This document shows positions 1-13,641 of a stretch of DNA of 64,000 bases, piece after piece. This DNA comes from Phyllostachys edulis (taxonomy: Eukaryota; Streptophyta; Magnoliopsida; Poales; Poaceae), in contig CM070548.1 of the NCBI GenBank assembly GCA_036346405.1, forward strand, positions 73,317,739 through 73,381,738. The letters run 5' to 3'. Below the pieces are notes generated by a model. The model was not told where the DNA came from. It ran no database searches and was given only the letters and a program-made list of their open reading frames with translations. Position 1 is the stretch's first letter; each line of letters starts with the position of its first letter. The position numbers were made by a program, and so were the translations under genes.

Positions 1-1132
1 CTTTTCTCCTTCTTCTTACTGGAATCCATGGCCTACACTAGCGCCGCCGTCATGAGTCCTTTCACACGATGGTGACATAGCCGGCGACCGTCGCCTCCTC
101 CCCCCCCCCCAACTTCAGCGACACCCTCCCCTCCATCTTCACCTCTAACGTCGCCCTCTGCCTCCTCAAAGCCCGCCGCCCTGGAACCACCTAGATTTGG
201 TCACGGTGGTTCCGGATCTAGCGACGAGCCAAATGGCTCCAACGTGGCTTCAGGGCGACACGGTGGCCCGCGTGGCTCCAACGCAACGGTGCGTCCAAAG
301 CGGCTCTGGGTTGACGTGGTGGCGACCTGGCTTTAGGCTGGGAGGAGCGAAGTGAGCATGGCATCGCAACTCCAACCGCAGGGAGGAGACAAGCAAGCGA
401 GGCTTCGGCGAGGAGGACGAGCAACATGTCAACGCAGCTTCGGTAGGGAGGAGCCGACCGGTAGGCAATGTAGTGGGTGACATGGATTCCGACAACAAGA
501 AGAAGAAAAGAGGAGAAAGAGAGGTAAAATTGTCCAAAGTGACAAAAGATCAAAAAGGCACTTTAAAGAGTGGCAAATAATCAATTGCACTCAATAGAGT
601 GGCAAATGACCAAGTGTCACTCTACAGGCTGACATATAATCCATTCACCCTTTTCAACAAGCAACGTGGACCCCACCTTAAGATCACCCCCAGGTCATAG
701 TTATTGGAAATGCCCTAGTAATAATAGTAGTAGGAGCAGTAGCAGTTAGCATTGTAAAAACGAACAGAGACATGCCTGGAACACTCATGTTGCACATTTC
801 TGAAAGTAACAAAGAAAAATCCCAATGCTTTTGGAAATAACGAAACAATTGGTGATATCAACCATTTCCATAGCTTTCCACTTGAACCTGATAGTTCCAT
901 CGGATCTCTTGATTATTACAATTTATTTCATACGGAACCCTTCTACGCTCATGTGATATCAAGCCGACAGCACTACCAGTTCGAATACAAGGGAAAAGCC
1001 GAACGGAATGGCAAGAACAAAAAGGCTATCACGTTGGATTGCTCAGCAGCTGATAATTACGGCCAGGCAAATGTGATCTGTTGAATCAATGCACAAAATG
1101 GACATCTTCCGCTTGCAATTGCATCTTCAAAA
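1..1132. other. Intergenic, no gene recognised
   Basis: Bases 1-560 are GC-rich and hold only short ORFs with no domain I recognise; they may be old transposon or promoter-like sequence. An imperfect trinucleotide run (AGT/AGC) lies near 718-745. The part nearest 1132 probably contains the 3' UTR of the MATH-domain gene, which is transcribed toward this end, but I cannot place a polyadenylation site. Confidence 0.5.
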
Positions 1133-4100
1133 TTAGGTTGGGTTGAACCAGGTGCCCACCGCACCGTTCAGGTGCCCATTTCCATGGGTTCGTACACCAT
1201 TAGGTGCTATGGAGGATGTGGGGATCAATGAGGATGGCAGGCCAACTGCCATTGAAGGAGGTGAGGGGTATAAACCAGGGACATGTGGGAGGGAGGGGGC
1301 ACTCAAGAGATGGCCGCTACCTTTCCTTTGCTGGATTGCGTGGATCTGTCTTAAACTCTGCTCGTGGATGTTTGCAAGTGTCTCAAGCTCCTCCAGTGAC
1401 AAAGCTTCCACACCGACACCATACAATGGAGCATGCCGAGCCATCTCTTCTTGGAGTGAGGTTTCTAGGGTGCGAATATATTGCTGCAATAAGGATATAC
1501 AATAGTAAATACAACGTGTAGTTAAGTTTTTATGCAAAGTTCTAAAAGAAGGAAGAAATGATCAGGACAAATATGGTGTAACTTGCTCATCATTAAGAAT
1601 ACCAAAGGTTAATCCAAAGATGCTAAGTTTTAAGTGCAGCACCATAAAAGCTGCATGCTGATGTACATCTCAGGTGATAATGATATAGGTGTTTGGTTCA
1701 ATGCCTAACTTGGTCATGCTTAACCTTGGAGCGTCACACTTTCTTAGTTAAGTGTTTGTCTCGTTGTCATTTTTTTCCCAATCAAGGTCACAAGAATTTT
1801 ATAAACATCATAGCCATAGATCGTTAAAAGCACTCTAAATTGGTGCAAAAGAAAAGAGTTGAGACTCTCAATTTGATCTACGGATTTTAACTTAAGATGA
1901 ATTAGAATGAAACATCAAGGTGGTTACTTCCTAATAATGGTTTTACAAGTTACTTAACCCTTGCCTACTTTGTTTTCTTGGCAAAATTAAAAATATCATA
2001 TGGAAATCATCTCAATTGTATGAGAAGTTTTTCACTACAAGAGCACCACCGTGAGGACATCTTTGGTAGCTTCACCTCACAAGTATATGCCATCTCTTTA
2101 GAAGAACATTGGGAAGTAATTAAACAATCAAATATAGTTCTGAGTATAGGTCAACCGGTTATTTTGCTAAGTGGTAACATAAAAATTAGCAAGGTGGAAA
2201 ACCTGGCAAACTTGAAGTTTTGACTCCATTCCATCAATGTAAGCTTCACAACGAGCAATTTGCTCTTCTTTTTCTTTCTTTTCGCCCTCGGTTTGTCCAA
2301 CTGTTTGTGTCAGCCTTCTTACTTCATCCTCAAGTGATTTTCGAATCTCTTCACGAGTCAGTGTTTCAGCAGCATACCGTTTTAATTCATCATCAAACCT
2401 TTTCCCTGAAGCTTCAGCATTCTTCAGCCTCTCTGCCAATGTATTTTTCTCCTTTGTTACTTTCTGCAGCATACAAAAACATTAACTGTATGTAAATTGT
2501 AAAGCATCAATGTTGTTCATGTCCAATATTATTATGTAAGGTAATGATAAGTCGATAACAAATAGTTAACAGAAAAACAAGTCAAGATGGCTTGCTTGAT
2601 ATAATCTTCAGATTCGGAAACAGGCCCTTGTGAGTTGAAATAATATATGAACATATCTACTGGTGGTGTATGGTGTGAGTTGCTCCTCAAGGCATGCTGG
2701 AAGCAAACTTATCGCATCCTTACAATATCATGTGCTACTTCCAACAATTTATGAAAAATGGATGATAAATTGTGAAGAACTTGTGAAAATCAAAAGTATG
2801 GGGTTAACTTGTAGTAACTTTGGAGTGCAGGTGGTAAGTTCCCAAAGTAAAGGTGTGAGTCTACAGTTTTTGGAAAGAGCATGAGGATCTGGTACAATAT
2901 CTTAACCTCAGAAGGCATAAAATTCATACATCAAATACTGAAAATTACAGTCTAGGTGTATAAGCCACTTTAGAAAAACGGAATAACAGATATCTATAAT
3001 ATCGAAGTACAGAACATGAAAGATGGAATTCCAATAAGGATAAGGTCAATTACCATGTTAAAAAAATTAGCATCGTAATCAAGGTATCGACTGATCAAAA
3101 GAAACATCTAAAATATTTATTTTGCTAGACATAAATACATTTCAACAGACATGTATTGTCCGGTAACTCTTACCTTTAGTTCTTCATGTTTCCGTGCTTT
3201 GAACTGTGATAGTTGTGTCTCTGCTTCATGAACACGATCATGAAGATTCTTCTTATCAGCAGAGAGCTTTGCAATTTGCTCATCCTTTTCTGATCGCACC
3301 CATTCCAACTGATTCTCAATCTCCAGTATCTGCTCGGAAAGTTCCTTCTTCTCCCGAGTAAAACGATCCCTCTCAGCTTTTAGTTCAGACTGCAATAACG
3401 AGAAAATAAACAAATGTTAAGCTAAGAAACAAACAAGAAAAGTAGGGTCAGCAGCTGAATCACAAAAAAGAAATACCCTTATATGTCCAGTAGTTGCCTC
3501 CGACTCAGTTAGCCGTTGGGTTAATGCAGCTTTTTCACTGGTGAATTTCGTTTGTTCCATGTCCATGTCCTCTCGCAAACGAATATTCTCATCTTCGGTA
3601 GCACATATTTGGTGCCAAAGATTTGCACGGTCAGCCTGAGCAACTTCAGCAACCTCACACATCATGTTCAAAACAGGTCTAGCAATTCCAGACTCCTCCT
3701 TAACAAGAAATACCAAGACATCCATATCTATGTCACCTGCTTGGCAGTTATCGGAATTATTTGTTGCTCGTTCAACCAGGCCCTTCAGAATTCTATATCT
3801 ATAATGATCCTCAGCATAGATCTTAAACATGATAGCATAAAGCATCCGCACAAAGTCTTGCACCCTCATTTCTGTAGATAGAGATAATACCTCACCAAGT
3901 GCAAGGACTGAAGTGAAATCATCTTCTTGGACGGGCAAAGGTTCAAACTGCCCATCTAACAAAACACGTTTGTTCTGTGAATCATTCACAACAGCCCCAG
4001 ACTTTAAACTTAACCTGTGAGAATGCCGTCTTTCCAACACCATGGCTACTAATTGCAGCCCAAAGGCCCCTCTCAATAATGCCTTCTCAAAAACCTGTGT

Positions 4101-7100
4101 GACTTCAACAAACAATCCAGGTATTGATAACATTTCTATCAGTACAAAAACATCTGATAGATGAGTTCTTCCATGTACAGCTTGCTCTTGCCAAGAATGC
4201 ATCCCTTCAGCTGAAAGCCCATCTATACTACAAGTACTACAAGGCGATGAGAGACAACTGTTATCAGGCTCACAGTCAGAATCAATATCCTTTAATAAAG
4301 CTTCAGCTACTTCTGGCTGGCTATGCACCGTTTTAGACAAAAAATCAAGCACGCAAGGTGGAACTTCAGTGCCCAGACCTTTTAATCTCCATCGGACAGC
4401 TCTAGCCTTTGGGGGGAAAAAAGCGCTTACAAATATGAAAAAAAATGAGAAGATTAACAAACATAGAAAAGTAACAACAGATTCATGGATGGTAACATAC
4501 AGCTTGAGCAATATGCTGGCACTGCGATGCTGCCTTGAGAACATATTTAATGGCTTCTAAAAGAGGCTCGTCATTTGAATCAGCCAACAATTCGAGTGCA
4601 TGAAAAGATGCTCGTTTCCAAACATCACTTTCAAATTCTAACTCAGACAGGGCACCAAAAACCTGCCATGGAAAAAAAAGGAATCATATCAGGTATCACT
4701 TACTCTACACATTTATTGCCCTGCTATATCAGCTAACCAGGTATGATAGCGATCTCCATAAATACAAAGACATTGAAGTCACAGTACAGTAGTACAAATT
4801 CAGACAATCCAGTCACTCATTCAAAAAAAAAAAGAACGTGCAGATGTTATGTTTTTTTTACATAATGAAATTAGGCCCCAAAAAAGCATCAATAGTTTAA
4901 GGGGGCGACCTTACCGCTAACCTCAACGAAGGCTCTGCATCTGGCTTTTGAAGATGATCTAACAGTGCACAAGCTGCAAGTGAGTGTTCTGAACCATCAA
5001 CCAACTTTGGTACAAGGGCAACCAAATCTGGCTGAAGCTTCTTTGGAGCTTTCTCTAGTACCAGTGCAATTTTCTGGACAGACTGAGGCCGTCTTCTTGG
5101 TTCAGGGCATCCATGGGGGGCAGCGCTGTCCAGTGCCGTCAATGAATTAACAATTAGTCCTAACAGTTCCTCTGATTGTTCTGGCCATTTTGTCTGAAAA
5201 AAATCAGCAGTTAACTTATCAATAGGAAATATGAAAATAAGGCTGAACATTATAGGAAACCTTAAGTCATACCCCGGAAGCCTGATCAGAACCTTCATCC
5301 GCGGGCAAATCAGCACCAGGTGTCTCTGGAGGAAAACAGGACTGTTCTAGAATCTTGGCAGGAATCTCATTTGTACTCGAATCTGTGTTTTGTGCTGCAA
5401 GATTACGCCTAATATCATCGCTGTCAGGTTCCACCCTATCATACTCATTACTGCATGCACATTCTGTCCGTTCGCCTTCCACATTGAGCTCTGGTGGAGT
5501 GTTAGCCCCATTTGAATCAGGAGCAGTCTTCGAACTTGCCGAGGAGCCATATGTCAATCTTTCTTCTGAAGGTTGGCAGCACTCAACCATTATATCTAGA
5601 AGCAAATCTATAATAGCCTGCTTCAAGACGCTAACCCCCATCAACAAACTTATGAGACTTGTGGAGCTTGAATCACACTGCGAAGCATCCTTCTTTCCAC
5701 CACCCTTGGTGGATACTTTGGTAGGAAGAAGCATGCGCTTCACTTTTGCTGGGTTATCCAGATAAACACGCAGGCCAGTAAGAAATCCAGCTATTGCACT
5801 GGCGTCTGTTAGAATTTTCTCTCTTAAAGTAACCTGTGGTTGAGTACAGTTGTCTCCATATGTAAGAGAAAATCCAGCTCTTGAAAGGAGGTTTCGAAAT
5901 ATATCTTCCTCATCGCCACTCATATCTTCACTGTCTTCAGACTCAATAAGTTCATCAGGATCTGTTGACAATTCATCCTGGTCATCATCTGAAGCCAAAA
6001 CCTGCCAGACAAGTTAATTGTGACTACTATACGCAAAGAGCAATTTCTATCATATGAGAGAATCTGAATATCAGTTGAAAAAATATGGCATGAAACACAA
6101 CAGGCTTTGTTATCAAAGTATAACATAGGAAAGGACTAGAAGAACATGTGAACAACTGCAACTCATGGATAAATGCTATGCTATCACCCGTAACTTCCTA
6201 AAGGTAAAAATAAAATAAAAGCCATGCACTCAACCTTGACTAATAATTCCCCAGAAATTGGCATCTTCTGAATAAAACCTCAAAAATGTTAATAGAAATA
6301 TAGAATATCCCATTGCTTGAGTAAACTATTGGATAAACGCAAGCATCAAATTAATAGTTTACAAGGCATGATATACAGAGAGTTACAGACCACAGTTAGG
6401 ACAGCAGAAAAGTCCTGTGTGACCTAATTAGAAATGACCCACATCACCAAATATGAGTAGCTCTTGCAAAAAAAATTATTCTTTTAATGTGTGTACTAGA
6501 CTAAGTGCTTCCATGCATCACCTCCCAATACAAGTCGCAGTGTTGCACAAATATTAAAGCAAGGGAGGGGGTAAGTAATCACAATCCACCCTTCATTCAT
6601 GCTTTAATTTATGTGCAACTTTGAAATAGTGATGCATAGAAGCACTTGTCAAAAGCCTTTGGGTCTTACAACTACTGTTTGTTAAGAGTTTGCATGCCAT
6701 GTCACATGAAGGCAGTTTGGATGTATTCGATATGAATATGAGCCTTAGAACAGTATTATAAAAATGCCCTCCATCCCTGCACTGCAAGCACAAATAGACA
6801 AGCCACATGAAAAAATAGTACACCTAACCGCACCTCAAGATCAGAGAAGTCAAACCATGGACAGCAGTCTATGATTTCACAAACGAAAATAACAGTGTCC
6901 CGGACAAGAAAGCCAGCGTCAGTATCCAGCATGTCTGAAACCTTCATAAACTGGAGAACCGAATTGTTCCATGTTTTTGTGCAGATTGAAGATCCCTTGC
7001 ACACAGTTTTTGCAGGATTCTTCTGATTAATTATAGCCATCTTATAATGTACCCAAAAGTTCTTATCAGGATCAATCCCAGATGACTGATCACTCTCCAG

Positions 7101-10100
7101 GTATATGCAGATCGTATCAAACGACTCGTATACACCTGCAAGTTGTGGTAAGGTAAGCACGAAATACCGAAAACAAAAAGAAAATATATGGTACAAAGCT
7201 GAAAAGTAAACAAACTCCCTTTACCTATCCGCAGCTCACAACCACCAGCCTGAAAATATTTACTAAAAATTTTTCTTGCCTCCATAATCTCCTTAAACGA
7301 CAAGAAATTTTCCACCTTCCACGTGAATGATGGACGTTTTGAAGTATCAATCTGACATCCAGAACTTGAACTGCATATTTCAGAATCTTCGTAACTAAAC
7401 TCTTGCATAGTAGCAGTTTCCTTCAGAATGAGAACCTCCGCAGAGAACACAACAGTGTCCTGTAAAAGAAAACCAGCATCCTGGTCGAAGAGGCTAGTTA
7501 ATGTCACAAATTCACGCCAACCCCAATCCTTCGCTAACTTAGAGTAACGATTTTGAGACTCTTTCATGATTGACTTCTCCTCCACTTTCTGATTGATGAC
7601 AGACAATCGATGGCTCACAAAGCAGCTCCATTCACTTGTTGTATTTCGGGGATCTGTCACTTCCAAAAACACTGAGAGGTGGCATGGCGGTTGAGACTGC
7701 CCTGATTGCAGAACAATTCAGAGAACCAACTGATCGAGTCAGTACAGAAATTCTGAAAGTGCCCAGTTACACAAATTAACAAGTAACCATACTCATGGAA
7801 AGGAAACTGACAATGATTTAATTGCAATGAAGCCATAAGTTCACAAGGACTAAATAAGTAGGGGATTGAAATAAGGCAGATAAATTAGAAAAATTAATCA
7901 TTTAAATTCTGAGTACAAATGTCTACCCAGCAACTGAATCAACAATAATTACATACTTTATTATCTACAGAAGCAAGTTCAACATTGATGGAAGTAGCCA
8001 CAACATAAAGTTGATTTATGCTCTGAGCTGATCCTGAAAGAATCATGAGTGTATTAAACAGACATGATATATTGTTTTGGAAGAGGTAACAGCTACTTAA
8101 GAAAACAGGTATGCCTGTTATTTGTTAGATATATATATATAGTCTAGGGTGTTCCTTGCATGTTGACAACCATGTACAAGTTATATATTGGCCTTTTGGC
8201 CCATTGGAATGACAATAAGCCTCATTTTAACATGGTATCAGAGCTAGGGTTAGGGTTCCCCGTGACAGCTATCGCCGCCGCCGCTGTCCCTGCGCCCGAG
8301 CCTTCCTCTACTTCCACCTCCGTTTTTCCTCTATTTCCACCTCCTCTGTTTTCTGAAACAGAGGACCGTCGCCCCCTGCGCACTGGGCTCTTCCCCGTGC
8401 GAGCAACATCGCCAGATCCACACCACCTGTGCCGGATCCAGCTCCTCCCCGCGCCACCCGAGCTTGATCTGTGTCGCCTACACCAAATCCCGCACGCCCG
8501 AGCTGAACCCGCGCCGTCTGCGGCGGATCCCGCCGTCAGGGCCCCGTCTGCGCCGGATCCCGCCATCAGGACTGCTCTCGACGTCGGCCATCGCTATTGG
8601 AGCCTCATGCCATGCCTCCCCCGATCCTAAGCAATACCGACGCCTCGCTTCCCGAAGCGGAAGATTCGCCGGGCGCTGCCGCCAACAAGCGTCGCTTTGT
8701 GCTCCCGAGCGGCAACATCTACGCCCGGGCTGCCGCCACCAGACATCGCTTAGCGACCGGCCACCGCCTACCGATCCGACCACCACTCTGCTCCAAATGG
8801 CTTCCGCTGGCGGCTCCTTCGCCATCCCACTCCCTTCGGTCCGTTTCGACGGGACGAACTTTCAGGAGTGGGCTACACACCTAAGGATTCACCTCAACAA
8901 TTAGCGCCTCTGGGGTCATCTCACCGGCGAGCACCCTCGTCGCCTCGCCCTCGCTTTGCGGTTCGCGGCTCTTCACGGTGGTGCGGTCGAGCGGCTCAAG
9001 ACGCCGCTAATGTCAGACTGGAGGGGCCCTAGAGCTCTACTACCGTTGACGCCACGAAGCGATGACAGGATACCAAGCCTCATGCTACCGCCATCCTAGT
9101 GGGTAGCATGCCCGTGGCCATCTCCATGGATGTGACGGAGCTGCCGACGACACAGCTTATGTGGGAGCGCCTCCGAGCTCACTACCAGCCGACGAGTAAT
9201 GCTATGTACCTCTCAGTTGTGCACCAGGAGCATTCTCTTCAGCAGCTCGATGCCACCGTGGATGACTTCTACCAGTAGATATCTGAGGTGTGGCATCAGC
9301 TTGACTCTCTGGAACCGGATGTTTGCCGGACCTGTTCTGTTGTGTGCTACTTCGCGCTCACCAGGAGACCCACCATCTCTACGACTTCCTGACGCGTCTC
9401 CAACCTGAATTCGAGACTGTGTGCTCAGCTCCTGACACGAACCCGCGCCCGAGCTTGGTGGAGGCCACGGGTGTGCATGCTGAGAAGACTCGTCACCGTG
9501 GCGCGGCTCAGATGCATGCTATCTTGTCTGCTTCAACACCTGCTTCTCCAAAGATCGACAATGATCCTCGCCTCAGCCCCCAACAAGACCCGTGGTTGCC
9601 GCTTACTACTGGTCTCCATCGCACCTCTCGCCGGCCAGGACGCCACAGTATCGGGGATCGCTACAAGTGGAGGAGGGACCAGGGTCGTCGGGGTGGACGT
9701 CCCCCGAAGGGCTCTGGAGGTTCCTCCCACTCAGGAGCTGTCACCTCTCGCTAGGGCTCCTTCGATGACGTCACACAGCAGCTCCTCTCACTGCTCCAGC
9801 GCTTTGGAGCCGGCTCGTCCTCAGACTCCTCGGGTTCTGCTTGTTTGGCTCTTGCTTCTCAGCAGTCTTCCTCGCCTCCGCCTCCTCCCTCGTTAGGTAT
9901 CTTGTCTCCGTAGATCATAGACTCTAGTACTTCTTTTCACATGACACCAGATTCTACCCACCTCACTTCCGTGCATCCCACAGTTTTTCCTTCCACTGTT
10001 CAGACTGCAGATGGTACCTCTCTTCCTGTTGCAGGCCGAGGCACCATTTCCACTTCTTCTTTTCATGTACCTACAGTCTCTCATGTTTCTCAACTTACTA

Positions 10101-13008
10101 TGCAGCTTATGTCGGCTGGTCAAATCACTGATCACAACTGTCGTGTTGTTCTTGAGTCTGACTCTTGTTGTGTTCAGGACCGTCGGTCCGCCGCACGGGG
10201 ACTTTGCTTGGTACTAGCCCTCGGCGGCATGATTCGCAGCGTCTTTGGGAGCTCAACTGGCTTCATCTTCCTTCTGCTGTCTCCACCAGCTAGTCAACCA
10301 CAACCACTACCTCTGGTCTTGCCGCGTCCTCCACTACCGCCTTTGCTCAGTGGCACCATCGTCTAGGTCATCTCTGTGGCTCGTGTTTATCGTCACTAGC
10401 AGGTCGTGGTGTTCTTGAGTCTGTTTCTGGGGACACCTCCTTACATTGAATGGGTTGCAAGCTTGGCAAGCAGCTGCAGCTCCCCTATCCTTCTAGTGAT
10501 TCTATTTCTACTCGGCCGTTTGATCTTGTTCCCTCGGATGTTTGGGATCCGGCCCCCTTCGTTCCGAAAGGAGTCATCAATACTATGTTATTTTTATTGA
10601 TGATTATTCTCATCATACTTGGATCTACTTCATGTCCTCTCGAAGTCAGGTTCTCTCTATTTACCAAAGTTTCGCCACCATGATTCGCACACAGTTTGAT
10701 TCAGTCATTCGTGTGTTTCATGCCGACTCTGCTAGCGAGTATCTATCTGCTGCTCTGCGTTGTTTTCTCGCTGAGCAGGGTACTCTTTCCCAGTACTCTT
10801 GTCCTGGTGCTCACGCACAGGACGATGTCTCTGAGTGTAAGCATCGTCACTTGCTTGAGACCGCTCGTGCTCTCATGCTTGCCTCATCTGTTCCACCTCA
10901 CTTCTGGGCTAAGGTTGTTTCCACTGTTGTTTTTCTCATCAACATACAGCTTTCCACTGCTCTTCAAGGCTCTACTCCTGTCAAGTGTCTCTATGGTCGA
11001 GCTCCAGAGTATGCCTGTTATTTGTTAGATATGTATATAGTCTACGGTGTTCCTTGCATATTGACAACCCTGTACATGTTATATATTGGCCTTTTGGCCC
11101 ATTGAAATGACAATAAGCCTCATTCTAACATTCTTCACAAGAACATTATTCACAAGCCTGGGTGTTGAGGACAGCTCAGATGAGATAAAATGGTTTTAGG
11201 CCATATCTAAGAGGGGATAATAGACACAATTTGTGCAGCAACCACATTCATTTGTAGTGTTGCATTCATAGGCAAAGATTTATTTTTTTCTATAAAGGAT
11301 AGATGAAACCCACACCGCTGAATTTATTGACTTATACACTAGCTAGTACCTACACTGTTTTTAAATAAAGACTACACGTATGAATTTTCTGGTGAAATTC
11401 CAATTTATTTCGAATGCGTAATTGCAAAACTGGAGATGGGCAGTGGTTTTATTCATTTATGTGGATTCATCTCATTTCCATTTTCAAATTCTAATTTACA
11501 CCAAGGGCCACTTACCCTTGATTCACAGTGCTTCAAACAGTTAAAAAGATTCAGCACATTTAGCTATGCGTCAGTTATGATAAAATCATTCAGGCATATA
11601 TATGCCTGGGTTGGTTACCGAGTTTTACTCTCTATAAGCAGTATGTCAGCAAAATCCATATGGTTTATGTTGGAACCACCAAATAAATCTCAAGAAGGCA
11701 TTTTCCCTAATGCTTACCCCGTGGATACACAATTAGACAGCAGTCCCGATTCCCGACCTGAAACCGCCTGCTCTTGATGCACAAGCCCGTGATCTTCCGC
11801 TTCTTGAGCAGCTCCTTCAATCTTGTGAAGTTCTCGATCCTCCATACGAACTTCCCAAAGTGTCCATCGGACTTTCTAGGCCCAGCTCGTCCACCGCTAG
11901 CAACACTCATGCCCACCACCATCGGTAGGCTACGAGTGAATGAGTTAGACTCCTTGATCACATGCACTGAGGCGCTAAACACCACAGCTCCATCAACCAG
12001 GTAACCCCCATCAGCAGCCAAAAAATCATCCATCCTCATGTAATCCCCCCACCCAAGGCTGGCATTGTCCGCCCCAAACCGCCCATACGAGTCCCTGTGG
12101 ATGTGGCTCCCCCCAGGTCTCTGACTAAGGATCGAAACACGGAAAAGACACCAGCACCCACGGTCACCATCCGGCACGCCAACCCCCACACCACTCGATG
12201 CCAATGCCGATGCTGATGACCCCGAGGTTGCTTGCACCACAGGCTCCTTGCTCTCCAGGCAGACCGAGAAATGGTCTGCACCAGAGACATTACTCTGGTA
12301 GACACTAATCCGGAGCCCGCATTCACTCCCACCAGCGGCAGGGAAGAATGCAGGGCTCGTGATCTTCTGCGTGCGGATCGTCTCCCGGAAGAGGCCGAAG
12401 TTGAGCACCTTCCAGGTGAAGCGGCCGTCCCCATCGGCGAAGGAGGCGACCTCTGAGAGTACCGACACGTCGGCGGCAATGACAAGGGAGTCGTGGGGCG
12501 GGAAGAGGAAGGTGGCGGAGGAGGAAGGCGCAAAGTCGCACCAGCCGTGCGAGCGCTTCTTGGAGGAGAAGCGGTGCCAGGAATCGCGCGCCAGGGACTT
12601 GGAGGGATCGGAGGGGTGGACGACGGAGAGGCGGTAGCTGAGGAAGCAATCCCATTTGGAGGAGGAGGTGGTGGAGGACGACGACGACGATGGGGTTTTG
12701 GGGTCGAGGACCTGGAGGTAGAGGGAGAGGTAGCCAGGGAGGGCCTGGGAGTCGCCGCGCGGGTAGAGGAGGAGGCGGCAGTCGAAGCCGCCGACCTCGA
12801 AGTAACGGCTGTAGAAGGTGCGTGCGCGGGTGCGTGGGAAGTCTGGCAGGGTCCAGCGGCAGGAGGCGGAGGCGTCGCCGCGGCGCTCGACTGAGAACGC
12901 GGCCGAGGCAGAGGCGGAGGTGGAGGGCGATGGGGAGGGGTCCTCGGTGGCCGCCTCCGCCGCGGCGGCGGCGGCGGCGGCGGGAGGGGAGGGGGTGATG
13001 GGCTTCAT
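1133..13008 (-). CDS. MATH (TRAF-like) domain and coiled-coil protein, 10 exons
   Basis: The ten coding exons on the minus strand are 13008-11718, 7701-7225, 7135-6834, 6001-5273, 5193-4915, 4662-4501, 4406-3477, 3389-3174, 2463-2203 and 1483-1133. Every junction has GT-AG borders. The sum is 4998 nt, giving 1665 residues plus stop. After an Ala/Ser/Pro-rich start come four MATH domains (about residues 45-185, 200-355, 390-545 and 560-688), an acidic stretch (about 690-725), a long alpha-helical middle and a coiled coil (about 1335-1570). Length and order match the large plant TRAF-like proteins typified by Arabidopsis At2g25320. MATH domains bind partner proteins; the exact role is not evident from sequence. 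An in-frame ATG at 13092 would add 28 residues; I chose 13008 because the alanine-rich start follows it directly. Intron 1 (about 4.0 kb) carries an antisense Copia insertion. Other introns are short and intact, so the gene looks functional. Confidence 0.93.
8116..8232 (+). repeat. 5' LTR of the intronic Copia element
   Basis: 117-bp direct repeat with TGTTA/TAACA ends; its partner is at 11016-11130. Confidence 0.88.
8233..8244 (+). promoter_or_regulatory. Primer binding site of the intronic Copia element
   Basis: TGGTATCAGAGC abuts the 5' LTR. It matches the 3' end of plant initiator methionine tRNA, the usual Copia minus-strand primer. Confidence 0.9.
8797..11015 (+). pseudogene. Broken gag-integrase of the intronic Copia element
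   Basis: Reading-frame pieces in several frames carry the Copia order. A gag N-terminus lies near 8797-8900 (FDGTNFQEW type motif). A gag-pre-integrase motif (WHHRLGHL) lies near 10350. The integrase core (IDDYSHHTW, then a degenerate second Asp region) lies at about 10530-11010. Stops and frameshifts interrupt all of it. Nothing beyond the integrase core is present, so this copy could move only if helped by another element. Confidence 0.8.
11016..11130 (+). repeat. 3' LTR of the intronic Copia element
   Basis: 115-bp copy of the LTR at 8116-8232. It is joined directly to integrase sequence, with no polypurine tract in front of it. Confidence 0.87.
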
Positions 13009-13147
13009 GGATTGGGGATTTTTTGTTTGTTTTTTTGGGATGTTTTTTTTTTCTGGAGTGATGGTTTTGGTTTCTTTGGTCTCGGGGAGCATAGGCTTGC
13101 GGAAGATGAGGCGGATATTTGCTAAAGATCGGTGTGCTGTTTCCCCG
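13009..13147 (-). promoter_or_regulatory. Residual 5' leader of the MATH gene up to the MULE
   Basis: Only about 140 bp separate the start codon from the terminal inverted repeat of a Mutator-like element. The stretch is T-rich on the plus strand and contains an alternative upstream in-frame ATG at 13092. The native promoter must lie within this short leader, inside the MULE end, or have been displaced to beyond 16.8 kb. Confidence 0.4.
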
Positions 13148-13300
13148 AATTTTTTTTAAAAAATAATATTTTTTTAAAAGATAATTACAAAAATAGATAG
13201 TCACTTCAAAAAATTACAAAAATATGTCTAGTTGAACTGGCGATATGACCCTCTCGCACCCCTGTCATCAGGTACCTATCGCCATTTGAAACTGCGACAG
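13148..13300. repeat. Left terminal inverted repeat of the MULE
   Basis: Inverted copy of about 16640-16800; both repeats run inward into AAACCCTAA-type sequence. Confidence 0.8.
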
Positions 13301-13641
13301 ATACCTAAAACCCTAATCTGATTTATCTACTAGCGATTTTCATAGATTTTGAACGGTACAAAATTTGTTAGACTCGTAATAACATTTTTTTTATCGGCGT
13401 ATGTTGTTCTAGTGCGGTGAATATTGTGATGCGCCTGGGAATTCATACACTTGCTCATATACATGCACTGCATATTATGTAAGAAACAAATGTGAACTTG
13501 TCATTACTATCAAAACTACGATAAAATCACACTGATATTACATAACATTCAGCAAAATGTCATAACACTTAATCAAAATTATAATTTAGAACGTTGGCAA
13601 TAACATATTACTATTGTCTGTGCTTTCTCGTGGTCGCAACC

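Larger units (their letters stand above)
8116..11130 (+). mobile_element. Deleted Ty1/Copia retrotransposon in intron 1 of the MATH gene
   Basis: Two direct repeats of 117 and 115 bp, each starting TGTTA and ending TAACA, bound about 2.8 kb of internal sequence. A tRNA-iMet primer binding site follows the left LTR directly. Inside are remnants of gag, the pre-integrase motif and the integrase core. Integrase runs straight into the right LTR, so reverse transcriptase, RNase H and the polypurine tract are missing. The LTRs differ at roughly eight positions, so the insertion is not recent. The element lies antisense to the host gene. I see no matching 5-bp target duplication: left flank ATGCC, right flank TTCTT. 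Confidence 0.88.

Noticed and set aside
12036..13204. Long alternative-frame ORFs over exon 1 of the MATH gene
   Set aside because: They are shadows of GC-rich coding sequence. Only the MATH frame continues through all downstream splice sites.
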